Source: FEN-1219 sp963817615
Lineage (GTDB): Bacteria; Pseudomonadota; Gammaproteobacteria; Steroidobacterales; Rariloculaceae
Direction: 5' to 3'
NCBI GenBank assembly: GCA_963817615.1
Contig: CAWFPH010000002.1
Location: forward strand, 2,182,241-2,246,240
Length of the DNA stretch: 64,000 bases
The translations under genes were made by a program, and so were the position numbers. The notes under the pieces are model-generated. The model was not told where the DNA came from, made no database searches, and saw only the letters and a list, made by a program, of their open reading frames with translations. Shown here piece after piece: positions 17,945 to 26,662 of this stretch (the first letter of the stretch is position 1; each line of letters starts with the position of its first letter).

Positions 17945-20176
17945 ATGAGAGACCAAGAGCTCAACTTCGACGGCATCGAGCGAGTGCCGCTCGCCGTGTT
18001 CACCGAGAAGGCGTACCTCGACTACTCGATGTACGTCATTCTCGACCGCGCTCTGCCGCACCTAGGCGACGGACTGAAGCCGGTGCAACGGCGCATCGTT
18101 TACGCCATGAGCGAGCTCGGCTTGTCTGCGGCGTCGAAGCCGAAGAAGGCGGCGCGCACCGTCGGCGACGTGATCGGTAAGTTCCATCCGCACGGCGAGA
18201 TCGCTTGCTACGAGGCCATGGTGCACATGGCGCAATCCTTCAGCCTGCGGTATCCGATCGTCGACGGGCAGGGCAATTGGGGCTCGCAAGACGATGCCAA
18301 GTCCTTCGCCGCAATGCGGTATACCGAGGCACGACTTACTCGTTATGCACACGTGCTGTTGGAGGAGCTCGAGCAAGGCACGGTCGATTGGACGCAGAAC
18401 TTCGACGGAACTCTCAACGAGCCGTCGCTATTGCCGGCGCAGCTACCGAACCTGCTGCTGAATGGGACGAGCGGGATCGCGGTCGGGATGTCGACCGACG
18501 TGCCGCCGCACAACCTGCGCGAGGTGAGTGCGGCGCTGATCAGGCTTCTCGACGAGCCCGATGCGACGCTTGGCGATTTGATGAAGCACATCAAAGGTCC
18601 GGACTTTCCGACCGGGGGGGAAATCGTTTCGAGCCGTGCGGATCTGCTGCAGATCTACAAGACGGGCGGCGGAACGCTGCGACTTCGCGCGCGCTATCAG
18701 ATCGAAGATGGCGAGATCGTGATCTACGAGCTGCCGTTCCAGACATCCGGGGCAAAGGTGCTGGAGCAGATCGCCGGGCAGATGACGGCCAAAAAGCTGC
18801 CCATGATGGAAGACCTGCGCGATGAGTCGGATCACGAGAATCCGACAAGGCTCGTGCTGAGCGCGAAGAGCGGCAAGCTCGACCTCGATGCGTTGATGAA
18901 TCACCTGTTTGCGACGACCGATCTCGAGCGGACGATACGCGTGAATATCAACGTGATAGGCCGGGATGGCCGGCCGGCGGTGTTCGCGCTCAAACCGCTT
19001 CTCCAGGAGTGGCTGGAGTTTCGGACGGCCACCGTGAAGCGCAGGCTTTCTCATCGCCTCGAGCGAGTCACGAAGCGGCTCCACGTTCTCGACGCCTTGC
19101 TCGTCGCGTACCTCAACATCGATGTCGTGATCAAAATCATTCGTACAGAGGACGAGCCGAAGCCGGTATTGATGAAGCGTTTCAAGCTGAGCGACGTGCA
19201 GGCCGAAGCGATCCTGGATCTCAGGCTGCGGCACTTGGCGAGACTGGAGGAGATGCAGATACGCGGCGAGCAGAAGGAGCTCGCAGGGGAGCGTGCGGAC
19301 CTCGAGGCGACGCTCAAATCGAAGGCGAAGCTCACGAAGCTCATCAAGGCTGAGATCACGGCGCTCGCCGATAAACACGGCGACAAGCGTCGGACCGGGA
19401 TCGTGGAGCGCGAGGCCGCGCAAGCCATCGCCGAGTCCGAGCTCGTGACGAGCGAGCCGGTGACCGTCGTACTCTCCGAAAGAGGGTGGGCGCGCTCCGC
19501 GAAGGGTCATGAGATCGATGTCGTCGGATTGTCGTATCGGGCCGGCGATCAATTTCTTGCGGCGGCTCGCGGGCGGAGCAACCAGCTGGCCGTCTTCATC
19601 GACAGCACGGGCCGAGCCTACAGCGTCGGCGCGCACACGCTACCGTCGGCGCGCGGCCAGGGAGAGCCGCTCTCGGGGTATTTCAATCCGCCGGACGGTG
19701 CGAGCTTTCGCGCCGTGATGACCGGCGCGCCGGAGGATCGCTGGGTCGTCGCTTCGTCGGCGGGCTACGGATTCGTGGTCAAGCTCGAGGAGCTCTACTC
19801 TCGCAACAAAGCGGGGAAGGTTGCGTTGCGTGTCCCGTCGGGAGCCACGGTCGTGCCGGCCGCTGCGGTCGGCGAGCACGGCAGCCAGCTGGCGGCGGCT
19901 TCGAGCGACGGGCGATTGCTGGTGTTTCCGCTCGAAGAGCTGCCGGAGCTCGCTCGCGGTAAGGGCAACAAGATCCTCGCGGTACCGAGTAAGGACGGGG
20001 TGATGCTCGTGGCCGTATGCGTGCTGAGCGCAGAGCAATCGTTGCGCGTCGACTCGGGCCAGCGTCACATGACGATCAAGCCGGGCGATCTCGAGCACTA
20101 TGCCGGCGCACGCGGGCGCCGGGGCATGGCGTTGCCGCGCGGTTGGCGCACCGTGGATCGCTTGAGCGCCGAGTAG
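17945..20176 (+). CDS. parC: DNA topoisomerase IV subunit A
   Basis: DNA-cleaving subunit of topoisomerase IV. 743 residues from ATG 17945 with a GAGG Shine-Dalgarno; homology starts at ERVPLAVFTEKAYLDYSMYV. The catalytic tyrosine is in AAMRYTEARLT near residue 123; the quinolone-resistance region reads HPHGEIACYEAMVHMAQ, where the first variable position is Glu/Ile rather than the Asp/Ser of E. coli. The C-terminal pinwheel domain (about 495-740) has blades such as RSNQLAVFIDSTGRAYSV and ARGRRGMALPRGWR. Confidence 0.97.
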   Translation: MRDQELNFDGIERVPLAVFTEKAYLDYSMYVILDRALPHLGDGLKPVQRRIVYAMSELGLSAASKPKKAARTVGDVIGKFHPHGEIACYEAMVHMAQSFSLRYPIVDGQGNWGSQDDAKSFAAMRYTEARLTRYAHVLLEELEQGTVDWTQNFDGTLNEPSLLPAQLPNLLLNGTSGIAVGMSTDVPPHNLREVSAALIRLLDEPDATLGDLMKHIKGPDFPTGGEIVSSRADLLQIYKTGGGTLRLRARYQIEDGEIVIYELPFQTSGAKVLEQIAGQMTAKKLPMMEDLRDESDHENPTRLVLSAKSGKLDLDALMNHLFATTDLERTIRVNINVIGRDGRPAVFALKPLLQEWLEFRTATVKRRLSHRLERVTKRLHVLDALLVAYLNIDVVIKIIRTEDEPKPVLMKRFKLSDVQAEAILDLRLRHLARLEEMQIRGEQKELAGERADLEATLKSKAKLTKLIKAEITALADKHGDKRRTGIVEREAAQAIAESELVTSEPVTVVLSERGWARSAKGHEIDVVGLSYRAGDQFLAAARGRSNQLAVFIDSTGRAYSVGAHTLPSARGQGEPLSGYFNPPDGASFRAVMTGAPEDRWVVASSAGYGFVVKLEELYSRNKAGKVALRVPSGATVVPAAAVGEHGSQLAAASSDGRLLVFPLEELPELARGKGNKILAVPSKDGVMLVAVCVLSAEQSLRVDSGQRHMTIKPGDLEHYAGARGRRGMALPRGWRTVDRLSAE

Positions 20177-20223
20177 TCTCGACTCGGGCGAAAGGGGTTT
20201 CGGGCTCCGCGGCGCCGCTACCG

Positions 20224-22290
20224 CTATCGCGGTGCGTTTCCCTCGGACAGCACGACCTCCGGCTCGTGCAAGTAGTGGCCTTGCATGTAGCCCGCGCCGA
20301 GCTGGAACAGCACGGCCATCGTGTTCGCGTCCTCCACGCGCTCGGCGATCGTCGCGATATCGCGCTTGCTTGCCGAAGCGATGAAGCTCCGTACCCGATC
20401 CTGCAAGGCGCTGTCCATCGAGAGGGTCTGCATCAGGGAGCCGTCGATCTTCAGGAACTGCATCGGCATGGCTGCGAGCACACGCGCCGAGTCGCGGCCG
20501 ATCCCAAAATGCTCGATAGCGAAGAGATGGCCGCGACCGTGTAGCTCGTCAGCTAGCGCTTTCGTTTGCGTCAGATATTGAGTCGCGTCTTCCTCGCTCA
20601 CTTGGAAGCAGATCTTCGCCGGCTCCACACCGCTGCTATCGACGGCCTTCCCGAGCCAGTCCGTTAGGGTCTTGTCGATCAGAGACTCGCTCGAGAGTTT
20701 CACGAAGACGCAGTCCAGTGAATGGCGTGCACAGTGCGCAAGGCTCGCGCCGATGACCCAACGGTCGATTGCGCGCAGCATCCGATTGCGGCCGGCTGCG
20801 GGCATGAAGTCGGAAGCAGCGACTTCCTCGCCTTGGACGTCGACCATCCGGATCACCGTGTCGAACATGATCTTCTGAGGGCCGCTGAGGCTCGCGATCG
20901 GCAGATGTGCAAGACGGAAGCGATTCTCCATCAGCGCCGTCTTGATCTGCTGAATCCAGATTTCGTCGAAACGCTGCACCCTCGTGCTTTGGTCGAGGGT
21001 TTCCTCGAGCACGACCCGGTTGCCGCCTTGCGCGCGGCCGCGCTCGTTCGCGCGCTTAGCGCCGGCAATGAGCGCTTCCAGCCGATCCGTGCCGGGGCCG
21101 ACTTGGGCGAGGCCGATCGTGCAGGTGATCGACAAGGTGTTGTGGGCCGCTTCGAAAATTCGTTCGGCCATACGGGCGACGACGTTTTGGGCCCACGCTT
21201 CTGCGTCGCGCGCGGTGCCGCGCTCGAGAAGTATGGTGAACACGGTCCCGCCGAAGCGACCGTACAGATCGTTCGGCTGTGCGAGCGATTGGACGAGCTC
21301 CGCGAGCTGCACCAGCACCTCCTCGCTGGACACAGGTCCGATCTGATCCTCCACGGCGCCGAACTTGTCAGGTCGAATGTACGCAAGCACGCGTACGCCG
21401 GAGCGGCCGCTCCCGTCCAGTTTGTCGGTCAAGAGCTCGAGAAACCGCCGTCGATTGAAGAAGCCCGTGGCTGAATCCAGGTGGACGGCTTGCTCGATGA
21501 GGTCTTCGGGCTCGCTCGCCGGCGGGCTCGGCCGGGGCACGCTGAGCTTGATCGCCGGTTCACCGTCGAAGGTGGCTCGTTCCAGCAGCAGCTCGAGCGT
21601 CAAGGCCCGACCGTCGGACGCTCGAGCGGCGACTTTGAGGGGGCCCGAGTGCCACTGACCTTTCGCGCAGGCCACTAAAGCGCCTTTCAGTGCCGCATGG
21701 CTCGTCTGCTCGAACGAATCCATCAACGGGCCGAGCAGCGCATCCGGGCGCTCGTGACCGAATAGCTCGGCCCACGCTTGATTGGCGTCGACGAGGATGC
21801 CTTCCTGGACCTGTGCGATCGCGTCGACCGACCCGGCCATGAATGCCTTCAATTGCTTCTTGTACTGACTGGCCGAGGCGAGCGTGTCGTTCAGGGCTCG
21901 TTCGAGACGGAATGCACGCAGCTCCCGCTCCGCCACGCTGCGCAATCGCTCGGTTTGTCCCATCGAGACGAGGTCTTGCGCGCCCGCCAGCAACGCGTCC
22001 GCGATATCGGTCTCCTCGGCCGATTGGGCGACTACGATCAGCGGCACCATCCGCGCCGCCTGCTGCCGAATCTTGGCGACGTCGCGTATCGCGACGGCCA
22101 GGCTGTCCGGAAAGAAGCACAGAAGCTGCGCTTCGCAGCGGTCCAGCGCATCCGCGAGCTGGTCGATCTTCGCTACCCAGTGGCAACGAACAGGATGACC
22201 GCCGTCGCGAAGCGAGCGATTGATCAGCTCGACGTCGTCCTCGCGACCGCTCAAGACGATCAACGGCACGGCCGCTTGGGCTTGGACCAT
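20224..22290 (-). CDS. fimX: FimX-like c-di-GMP effector (REC-like, PAS, degenerate GGDEF and EAL)
   Basis: 688 residues, essentially the length of Pseudomonas FimX, with the same order: receiver-like domain (1-125), PAS (about 150-255), GGDEF-like (268-430), EAL-like (445-685). Both catalytic sites are degenerate: the GGDEF site reads GGTVF (347-351), the EAL position reads DTVIR (477-481), QP is LP, NLS is KLS, and DDFG is EHFG. KIDGSL and GYMQGHYL are retained, as expected for a domain that binds but does not hydrolyse c-di-GMP. In other bacteria FimX controls type IV pilus assembly and twitching; fimV in the same window agrees. Symbol by architecture, not by alignment. Confidence 0.78.
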   Translation of the reverse strand: MVQAQAAVPLIVLSGREDDVELINRSLRDGGHPVRCHWVAKIDQLADALDRCEAQLLCFFPDSLAVAIRDVAKIRQQAARMVPLIVVAQSAEETDIADALLAGAQDLVSMGQTERLRSVAERELRAFRLERALNDTLASASQYKKQLKAFMAGSVDAIAQVQEGILVDANQAWAELFGHERPDALLGPLMDSFEQTSHAALKGALVACAKGQWHSGPLKVAARASDGRALTLELLLERATFDGEPAIKLSVPRPSPPASEPEDLIEQAVHLDSATGFFNRRRFLELLTDKLDGSGRSGVRVLAYIRPDKFGAVEDQIGPVSSEEVLVQLAELVQSLAQPNDLYGRFGGTVFTILLERGTARDAEAWAQNVVARMAERIFEAAHNTLSITCTIGLAQVGPGTDRLEALIAGAKRANERGRAQGGNRVVLEETLDQSTRVQRFDEIWIQQIKTALMENRFRLAHLPIASLSGPQKIMFDTVIRMVDVQGEEVAASDFMPAAGRNRMLRAIDRWVIGASLAHCARHSLDCVFVKLSSESLIDKTLTDWLGKAVDSSGVEPAKICFQVSEEDATQYLTQTKALADELHGRGHLFAIEHFGIGRDSARVLAAMPMQFLKIDGSLMQTLSMDSALQDRVRSFIASASKRDIATIAERVEDANTMAVLFQLGAGYMQGHYLHEPEVVLSEGNAPR

Positions 22291-22380
22291 TCGAAGTCAC
22301 GAATTCTCGGTGGGGCGCGGCAGTGTAACGCGCCGTCGCTCGACGTCGGACGGACGCGAGTCACAGTCGCGCAGCTGCGC

Positions 22381-23370
22381 TCAGCCGATAGGGGTTTTAC
22401 TTAACTCCCCCGGGAGCTCCTGGACGAGCCGGGGAACGAGGTATCCGGGAAGGCGTGCTCGCAACCTAGAGACGAGCTCGCGGCCGGTTCGCTCGTCGAC
22501 TTCGAAATGCGCGGCACCCGCGACTCGGTCGAGCAGGTGCAGGTAATAGGGCAGCACTCCACACTCGAACAGCCGCTCGCTGAGAGCCGCGAGCACATCG
22601 ACGTCGTCGTTGACGCCGCGCAACAGAACGGCCTGGTTCAGCAGAGCGGCGGTATGCGCACGCAGAGCTGCGAGCGCCGCGGCGACGCCGGAGTCGAGCT
22701 CGTTGGCGTGGTTGCAGTGAATGACTGCGACCACCTTCAACCGAGTGCGGGCGAGGACGCCCAGCAGTGCACGATCGATCCGTTCGGGGATCGCGATCGG
22801 GAAACGCGTATGGATGCGCAACGTCTCGATCGGCAGTTCCTCGAGCCCGACTACGAGTCGCTCGAAACGCCGCGTGCTGAGGCTCAGCGGGTCGCCGCCG
22901 CTCAGGATCACTTCGCGAATGTCGGTCCGGCCACGCAGCGCGGCGAGCGCTGCGCCCCAATCCGAGCGCGCGGCCAGTTGCTCGGAGTATGGAAACGAGC
23001 GGCGGAAGCAATACCGGCAATGTAGGGGACAGGTGCCGCTCGCAATCAGCAGTACCCGACCGGGGTATTTTTGCAGCACGCCGTTCGAGGCGAGACCTTG
23101 CTCGCGCACCGGATCCGCGTCGAACCCGGCGGCGCGCTCGCCCTCCTCGCGGCGGGGTAGCACCTGCAGGAGTAGAGGATCGGCCAAGTCCCCCTTGCGT
23201 ACTCGCGACAGAAAGCTCCGCGGTGCCAGCAGCGGAAAGTCGCTGTCCGCGATCGCTCCAAGCGCCGCAAGCGGCAGATCGAGCAACGTCGCGATCTCGC
23301 CGATGTCGCGGACGGCATTGCGCACCGCCGCCTGCCAAGGCTCGGTCGACGCGGTCGGAACGGGAATCAT
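22381..23370 (-). CDS. epmB: EF-P lysine 2,3-aminomutase EpmB
   Basis: Radical-SAM enzyme converting (S)-alpha-lysine to (R)-beta-lysine for EF-P modification. 329 residues; the radical-SAM cysteines are Cys114, Cys118 and Cys121 (CPLHCRYCFRR). Other family blocks: VILSGGDPLSLSTRRF, LRIHTRFPIAIPERI, VIHCNHANEL, LLNQAVLLRGVND and the C-terminal lysine-site region. Divergent from efp with a 158-base shared promoter region, and epmA is just beyond efp, so the whole beta-lysylation pathway is here. Confidence 0.96.
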   Translation of the reverse strand: MIPVPTASTEPWQAAVRNAVRDIGEIATLLDLPLAALGAIADSDFPLLAPRSFLSRVRKGDLADPLLLQVLPRREEGERAAGFDADPVREQGLASNGVLQKYPGRVLLIASGTCPLHCRYCFRRSFPYSEQLAARSDWGAALAALRGRTDIREVILSGGDPLSLSTRRFERLVVGLEELPIETLRIHTRFPIAIPERIDRALLGVLARTRLKVVAVIHCNHANELDSGVAAALAALRAHTAALLNQAVLLRGVNDDVDVLAALSERLFECGVLPYYLHLLDRVAGAAHFEVDERTGRELVSRLRARLPGYLVPRLVQELPGELSKTPIG

Positions 23371-23528
23371 TTCAGGCGGCGCCTCGTTGTCTGCGACTGT
23401 TCAGAAATGAAAGCTGCGTGCCTGCGGCGGTGCGGCAGCCGAGCGGCTGATCGATGAGCGTGCCCGATCGTCTTCGGCGAGCCTTGATAGTATGATGCCG
23501 CGTTTCGGTTGGCTCGACAGCTTTCGGC

Positions 23529-24098
23529 ATGGCAGTTTACAGCACCAATGAATTCCGCAGCGGCGTGAAGCTGCTCCTCGAGGGCGACCCGTATGTCGTG
23601 CTCGAGAACGAATACGTGAAGCCCGGCAAGGGTCAGGCATTCAATCGCGTGAAGATCAGGAATTTGAAGACCGGGCGCGTCGTCGAGCGCACCTTCAAGT
23701 CGGGTGATACGGCCGAGGCGGCCGACGTCGTCGATCAAGACATGGAGTTTCTCTATAACGACGGCCAGTTTTGGTACTTCATGGTGCCGGACACGTTCGA
23801 GCAGGTCGCAGCAGGCGCCGAGGCGGTGGCCGATGCGAAGCAATGGCTCAAGGAGCAGATGAGCTGCATCGTGACGCTCTGGAACGGTGTACCGCTATAC
23901 GTCGCAGCACCGAACCATGTCGAGCTCAAGATCGTCGAGACGGACCCCGGTATTCGCGGCGACACGGCGACCGGGGGCCAGAAGCCCGCCAAGCTCGAAA
24001 CGGGCGCCGTCGTGCGCGTGCCGTTGTTCGTCAACGAAGGCGAAGTAGTGCGAGTCGACACGCGGACCGGCGCCTACGTGTCTCGCGTCAAGCAATAG
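23529..24098 (+). CDS. efp: Elongation factor P
   Basis: Rescues ribosomes stalled on polyproline. 189 residues with three OB-like domains; the modification loop reads EYVKPGKGQAF, where Lys34 is the beta-lysylation site. C-terminal VKIVETDPGIRGDTATGG-type region (LKIVETDPGIRGD) and final VRVDTRTGAYVSR are standard. Presence of Lys34 plus epmA and epmB supports beta-lysylation rather than rhamnosylation (which would need Arg and EarP). Relevant clients nearby: FimV has long proline-rich stretches. Confidence 0.98.
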   Translation: MAVYSTNEFRSGVKLLLEGDPYVVLENEYVKPGKGQAFNRVKIRNLKTGRVVERTFKSGDTAEAADVVDQDMEFLYNDGQFWYFMVPDTFEQVAAGAEAVADAKQWLKEQMSCIVTLWNGVPLYVAAPNHVELKIVETDPGIRGDTATGGQKPAKLETGAVVRVPLFVNEGEVVRVDTRTGAYVSRVKQ

Positions 24099-24100
24099 CG

Positions 24101-24126
24101 GTAGACGCTGCCGCCGCGCCGTCTAC
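24101..24126. terminator. Hairpin between convergent efp and epmA
   Basis: GTAGACG (24101-24107) pairs with CGTCTAC (24120-24126) around a 12-base GC-rich loop. It starts 2 bases after the efp stop and includes the epmA stop codon on the other strand. There is no clear T-tract, so termination is plausible but not certain. Confidence 0.35.
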
Positions 24127-25148
24127 CCCTGTTCGTGCTCGTGCATGAACGCGACGGCCGGCGCGATCGAATCGAAACCGAGCGTTAGGGCCACGAGCCG
24201 GTCCACGCCGACCGCAACACCCGCGCAATTCGGCAGTCGTCCGAGTGCGGCGAGCAGCGACTCGTCGAGCGGTGGGGCATCCCGACCGGCGCGCCGGCGA
24301 GCATCGATCTCCGCCGCGAACCTGCGCCGCTGCTCCGCGGGGTCCGCGAGCTCGTGGAATCCATTGGCGAGCTCCACGCGTCCCAAGAATGCCTCGAAGC
24401 GCGCCGCGACGGGCGGCGTGGTCGGCTTCAAGCGGGCCAGCGCCGAGTGGCTGGCCGGATAGTCGTAGACGAATGTGAGCGTACGTTCGCCGAAGCGCGG
24501 GGTCACGAGCGTCGCAAACGCAAGGTCGACGAGAGCGGCCTGCTCGAGCCCTGCGGGGACATCGATTCCGCGATGGCCGAGCGCGGCTTCGATCGCTGCA
24601 GCCGGCGCGGTAGGTTTGACGCCCACGTGCTCCGCGAACGCTTCGGCATACGGCAAGCGTCGGGTCGCCAGCGGCAACGCCGGGCCGCGGTTCGGGCCGC
24701 CTGCGCCATTCGTCGACCGCGAAACGGTTCGGGACGCCCGGTCCGCAACGCCGAAGACCGCCCTCAGCAACTCCTCGACCTCGTCCATCAGGCGGCGCTC
24801 GTCCCACCCAATGCGGTACCACTCGAGCAACGTGAATTCCGGTTGGTGCCACCGGCCGAGCTCGTCGTCGCGAAAGACTCTGCAGATCTGGTAAATGTCG
24901 CCGCTGCCGGCCGCCAGCAGGCGCTTCATGGCATGCTCGGGCGACGTCTGCAGGTACCACGTGCGTTCGCCGAGACTGCGTGCGCGGGCCGTAATGCTCT
25001 CCAGCGCCAAGTCCGAGACGCCGGCCGTCGCTAGCGCCGGCGTTTCCACCTCTAATACACCGCTCGATTCGAAGAATTGCCGAACACGGGCGAGAATCGC
25101 GGCTCGCGCTCGAAGCGTGCCGATCGACGCGGAGCCGACGTAGCTCAA
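24123..25148 (-). CDS. epmA: EF-P--(R)-beta-lysine ligase EpmA
   Basis: Class II lysyl-tRNA-synthetase paralog that attaches (R)-beta-lysine to EF-P Lys34. About 341 residues. Class II motifs: GVLEVETPALATAGVSD, SPEHAMKRLLAAGSGDIYQICRVFR (motif 2), FTLLEWY, ELANGFHEL and GVAVGVDRLV (motif 3). It lacks the OB-fold anticodon domain of LysS, as expected. The best start is TTG at 25148, whose last two bases overlap the psd stop (TTGA); the frame runs on upstream but that part is antisense-like psd shadow. Confidence 0.94.
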   Translation of the reverse strand: MSYVGSASIGTLRARAAILARVRQFFESSGVLEVETPALATAGVSDLALESITARARSLGERTWYLQTSPEHAMKRLLAAGSGDIYQICRVFRDDELGRWHQPEFTLLEWYRIGWDERRLMDEVEELLRAVFGVADRASRTVSRSTNGAGGPNRGPALPLATRRLPYAEAFAEHVGVKPTAPAAAIEAALGHRGIDVPAGLEQAALVDLAFATLVTPRFGERTLTFVYDYPASHSALARLKPTTPPVAARFEAFLGRVELANGFHELADPAEQRRRFAAEIDARRRAGRDAPPLDESLLAALGRLPNCAGVAVGVDRLVALTLGFDSIAPAVAFMHEHEQG

Positions 25149-26008
25149 GCGGCCGACTCCGTGTGCTCTACGAGTCTGCCGAGCGCTGCGCCCATCAGCA
25201 CCGAATCGCCGTCGTCGAGCCCCTCGTTCCAGCGAACCGTTCCCGGCGCGAACAGCAGGACGACCGTCGAGCCGAGATTGAAGCGGCCTATTTCTGCGCC
25301 TCTCTGCAGAGCCCGGGGGGGCTCCACCGCCCAATGCTGTGGGCGACCGCTTGCGATCTCGCCTCGGTCGAAGGTGCTGATGCTCGAAACGTTGAGCGCG
25401 CCGATGAGCACGACGACCATGGTGCCGCCTCGAGTATCGAACCAGCACGCGGCACGTTCGTTGCGGCACAACAGCCGAGGCACGACTGCGACGGTCGCAC
25501 GGTTTACCGCGAATCGTCGACCCGGCACATAGCGCACACGGCGCAATGACGCTGCCAGCGGTAGGTGAACTCGATGGTAGTTGTGCGGCGCAAGATAAAG
25601 CGTCGCGTATGAGCCTCCCTGCAGTGCGTGAGCATCTGCACCGGTTTCTCCGAGCAACTCCGTCAGAGAATACGGAGCGCCTTTGGCCTGCAGCATGCGG
25701 TCGCCGTCGAGTGTGCCGAACTCCGTGAGCATCCCATCGACCGGCGAGACGACCGTGCGCTCGTCGCCGGCGAGTGGCCGAGCATTGGGCGCGAGCGCCC
25801 GCGTGAAGAAATCGTTGAATGTCGAATACCGTGCGAGATCCGAATGCTCGGCGTCGCTCAAGTCCACGCGATACGCACTGGCGAACCACCGGATGAGAGG
25901 ATCCCTGATCCACGTTCGATGGGAGCGGGCGATCCGGTAGACCACGGACGAAACGGCGTCCTTCGGCAGCACATGCTGCAGCATGGCTATCCAGTGAGGC
26001 GGCATCAT
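25145..26008 (-). CDS. psd: Phosphatidylserine decarboxylase proenzyme
   Basis: Inner-membrane pyruvoyl enzyme making phosphatidylethanolamine. 287 residues from ATG 26008. Autocleavage site LGST in RFNLGSTVVLLF near the C-terminus, with the serine becoming the pyruvoyl group; catalytic blocks VVSPVDGML and LAPHNYHRVHLPL. Its start overlaps the stop of the SCO-like gene (ATGATG/TGA), and its stop overlaps the epmA start, so three genes are coupled. psd next to epmA is also seen in E. coli. An in-frame ATG at 26041 would add 11 residues. Confidence 0.95.
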   Translation of the reverse strand: MMPPHWIAMLQHVLPKDAVSSVVYRIARSHRTWIRDPLIRWFASAYRVDLSDAEHSDLARYSTFNDFFTRALAPNARPLAGDERTVVSPVDGMLTEFGTLDGDRMLQAKGAPYSLTELLGETGADAHALQGGSYATLYLAPHNYHRVHLPLAASLRRVRYVPGRRFAVNRATVAVVPRLLCRNERAACWFDTRGGTMVVVLIGALNVSSISTFDRGEIASGRPQHWAVEPPRALQRGAEIGRFNLGSTVVLLFAPGTVRWNEGLDDGDSVLMGAALGRLVEHTESAA

Positions 26009-26625
26009 GCCGGCGCGCGATGGCCGTGCGCCGCGCGCCAACGGCGGCGAATCTTCAGCAGGTCGGAGGCGAACGTGGCTGGATCGGTGGGTGCGCTGAC
26101 GATCGCGAGCACTGCACCATCGGGGCCGACGACATATACCGCCGGATCTGCCGCGAGCGTCGCGCTGCCTTCGCGCTCACGCCGCACGCCGATCTCCAGC
26201 GCTTCGAGCCAGGGCTCGAGCTCGGCCTTGCTGGCGGTAGCGCCGACGAACGCGGGATTCAGTCCAAGAAGGTATGCGGCGAGCCGTTTTCGCGCATCGT
26301 GGTCGGGATCGAGACTCACGAAGAGCAGTTGCGGTACGGCCTCAGGTGCGCGCGCCGCTACGGTCTGGCGCACGGCAGCGAGCGTCGTCGGACGCCAATC
26401 CGGAGCATTCATGGAGCCGAAGAACATCAACGTGTAAGTGCCGCGCAGTCTCTCGAGACCAAAATCTTGGCCCGTTTGGTCGGTAAGCCGTATCTCCGGA
26501 AGAACCCACGGTTCGGTCAGCAGTGTAGCCGCCGACGGCGGTCCCACGTCGCGGGGGAGCAAGAACATCGCCGCGACGAGAGCGACCAGCGCCACGACGA
26601 GGACGCGAAGCATACCTGCGAGCAC
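26005..26625 (-). CDS. SCO1/SenC-like thioredoxin-fold protein lacking the copper ligands
   Basis: 206 residues: N-terminal hydrophobic anchor (residues 6-23) and a periplasmic thioredoxin-fold domain. The SCO motif FFGFTHCPDVCPTTL here reads FFGSMNAPDWRPTTL: both cysteines are replaced (Ala74, Arg78), and the copper-binding His before VYVVGPDG is also missing. SLDPDHD and DPAVYVVGPDG show the family clearly. Without Cys or His it cannot do the usual Cu(A) assembly or thiol chemistry, so a structural or regulatory role is likely. First gene of the coupled set with psd and epmA. Confidence 0.8.
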   Translation of the reverse strand: MLAGMLRVLVVALVALVAAMFLLPRDVGPPSAATLLTEPWVLPEIRLTDQTGQDFGLERLRGTYTLMFFGSMNAPDWRPTTLAAVRQTVAARAPEAVPQLLFVSLDPDHDARKRLAAYLLGLNPAFVGATASKAELEPWLEALEIGVRREREGSATLAADPAVYVVGPDGAVLAIVSAPTDPATFASDLLKIRRRWRAAHGHRAPA

Positions 26626-26662
26626 GCCCGAATTATCGCATAGCAGTTATCATGCGCGCCCA

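Noticed and set aside
25148..25913. N-terminal extension of EpmA over the psd gene
   Set aside because: This 255-codon stretch is the alternative frame of psd, and EpmA homology starts just after TTG 25148.
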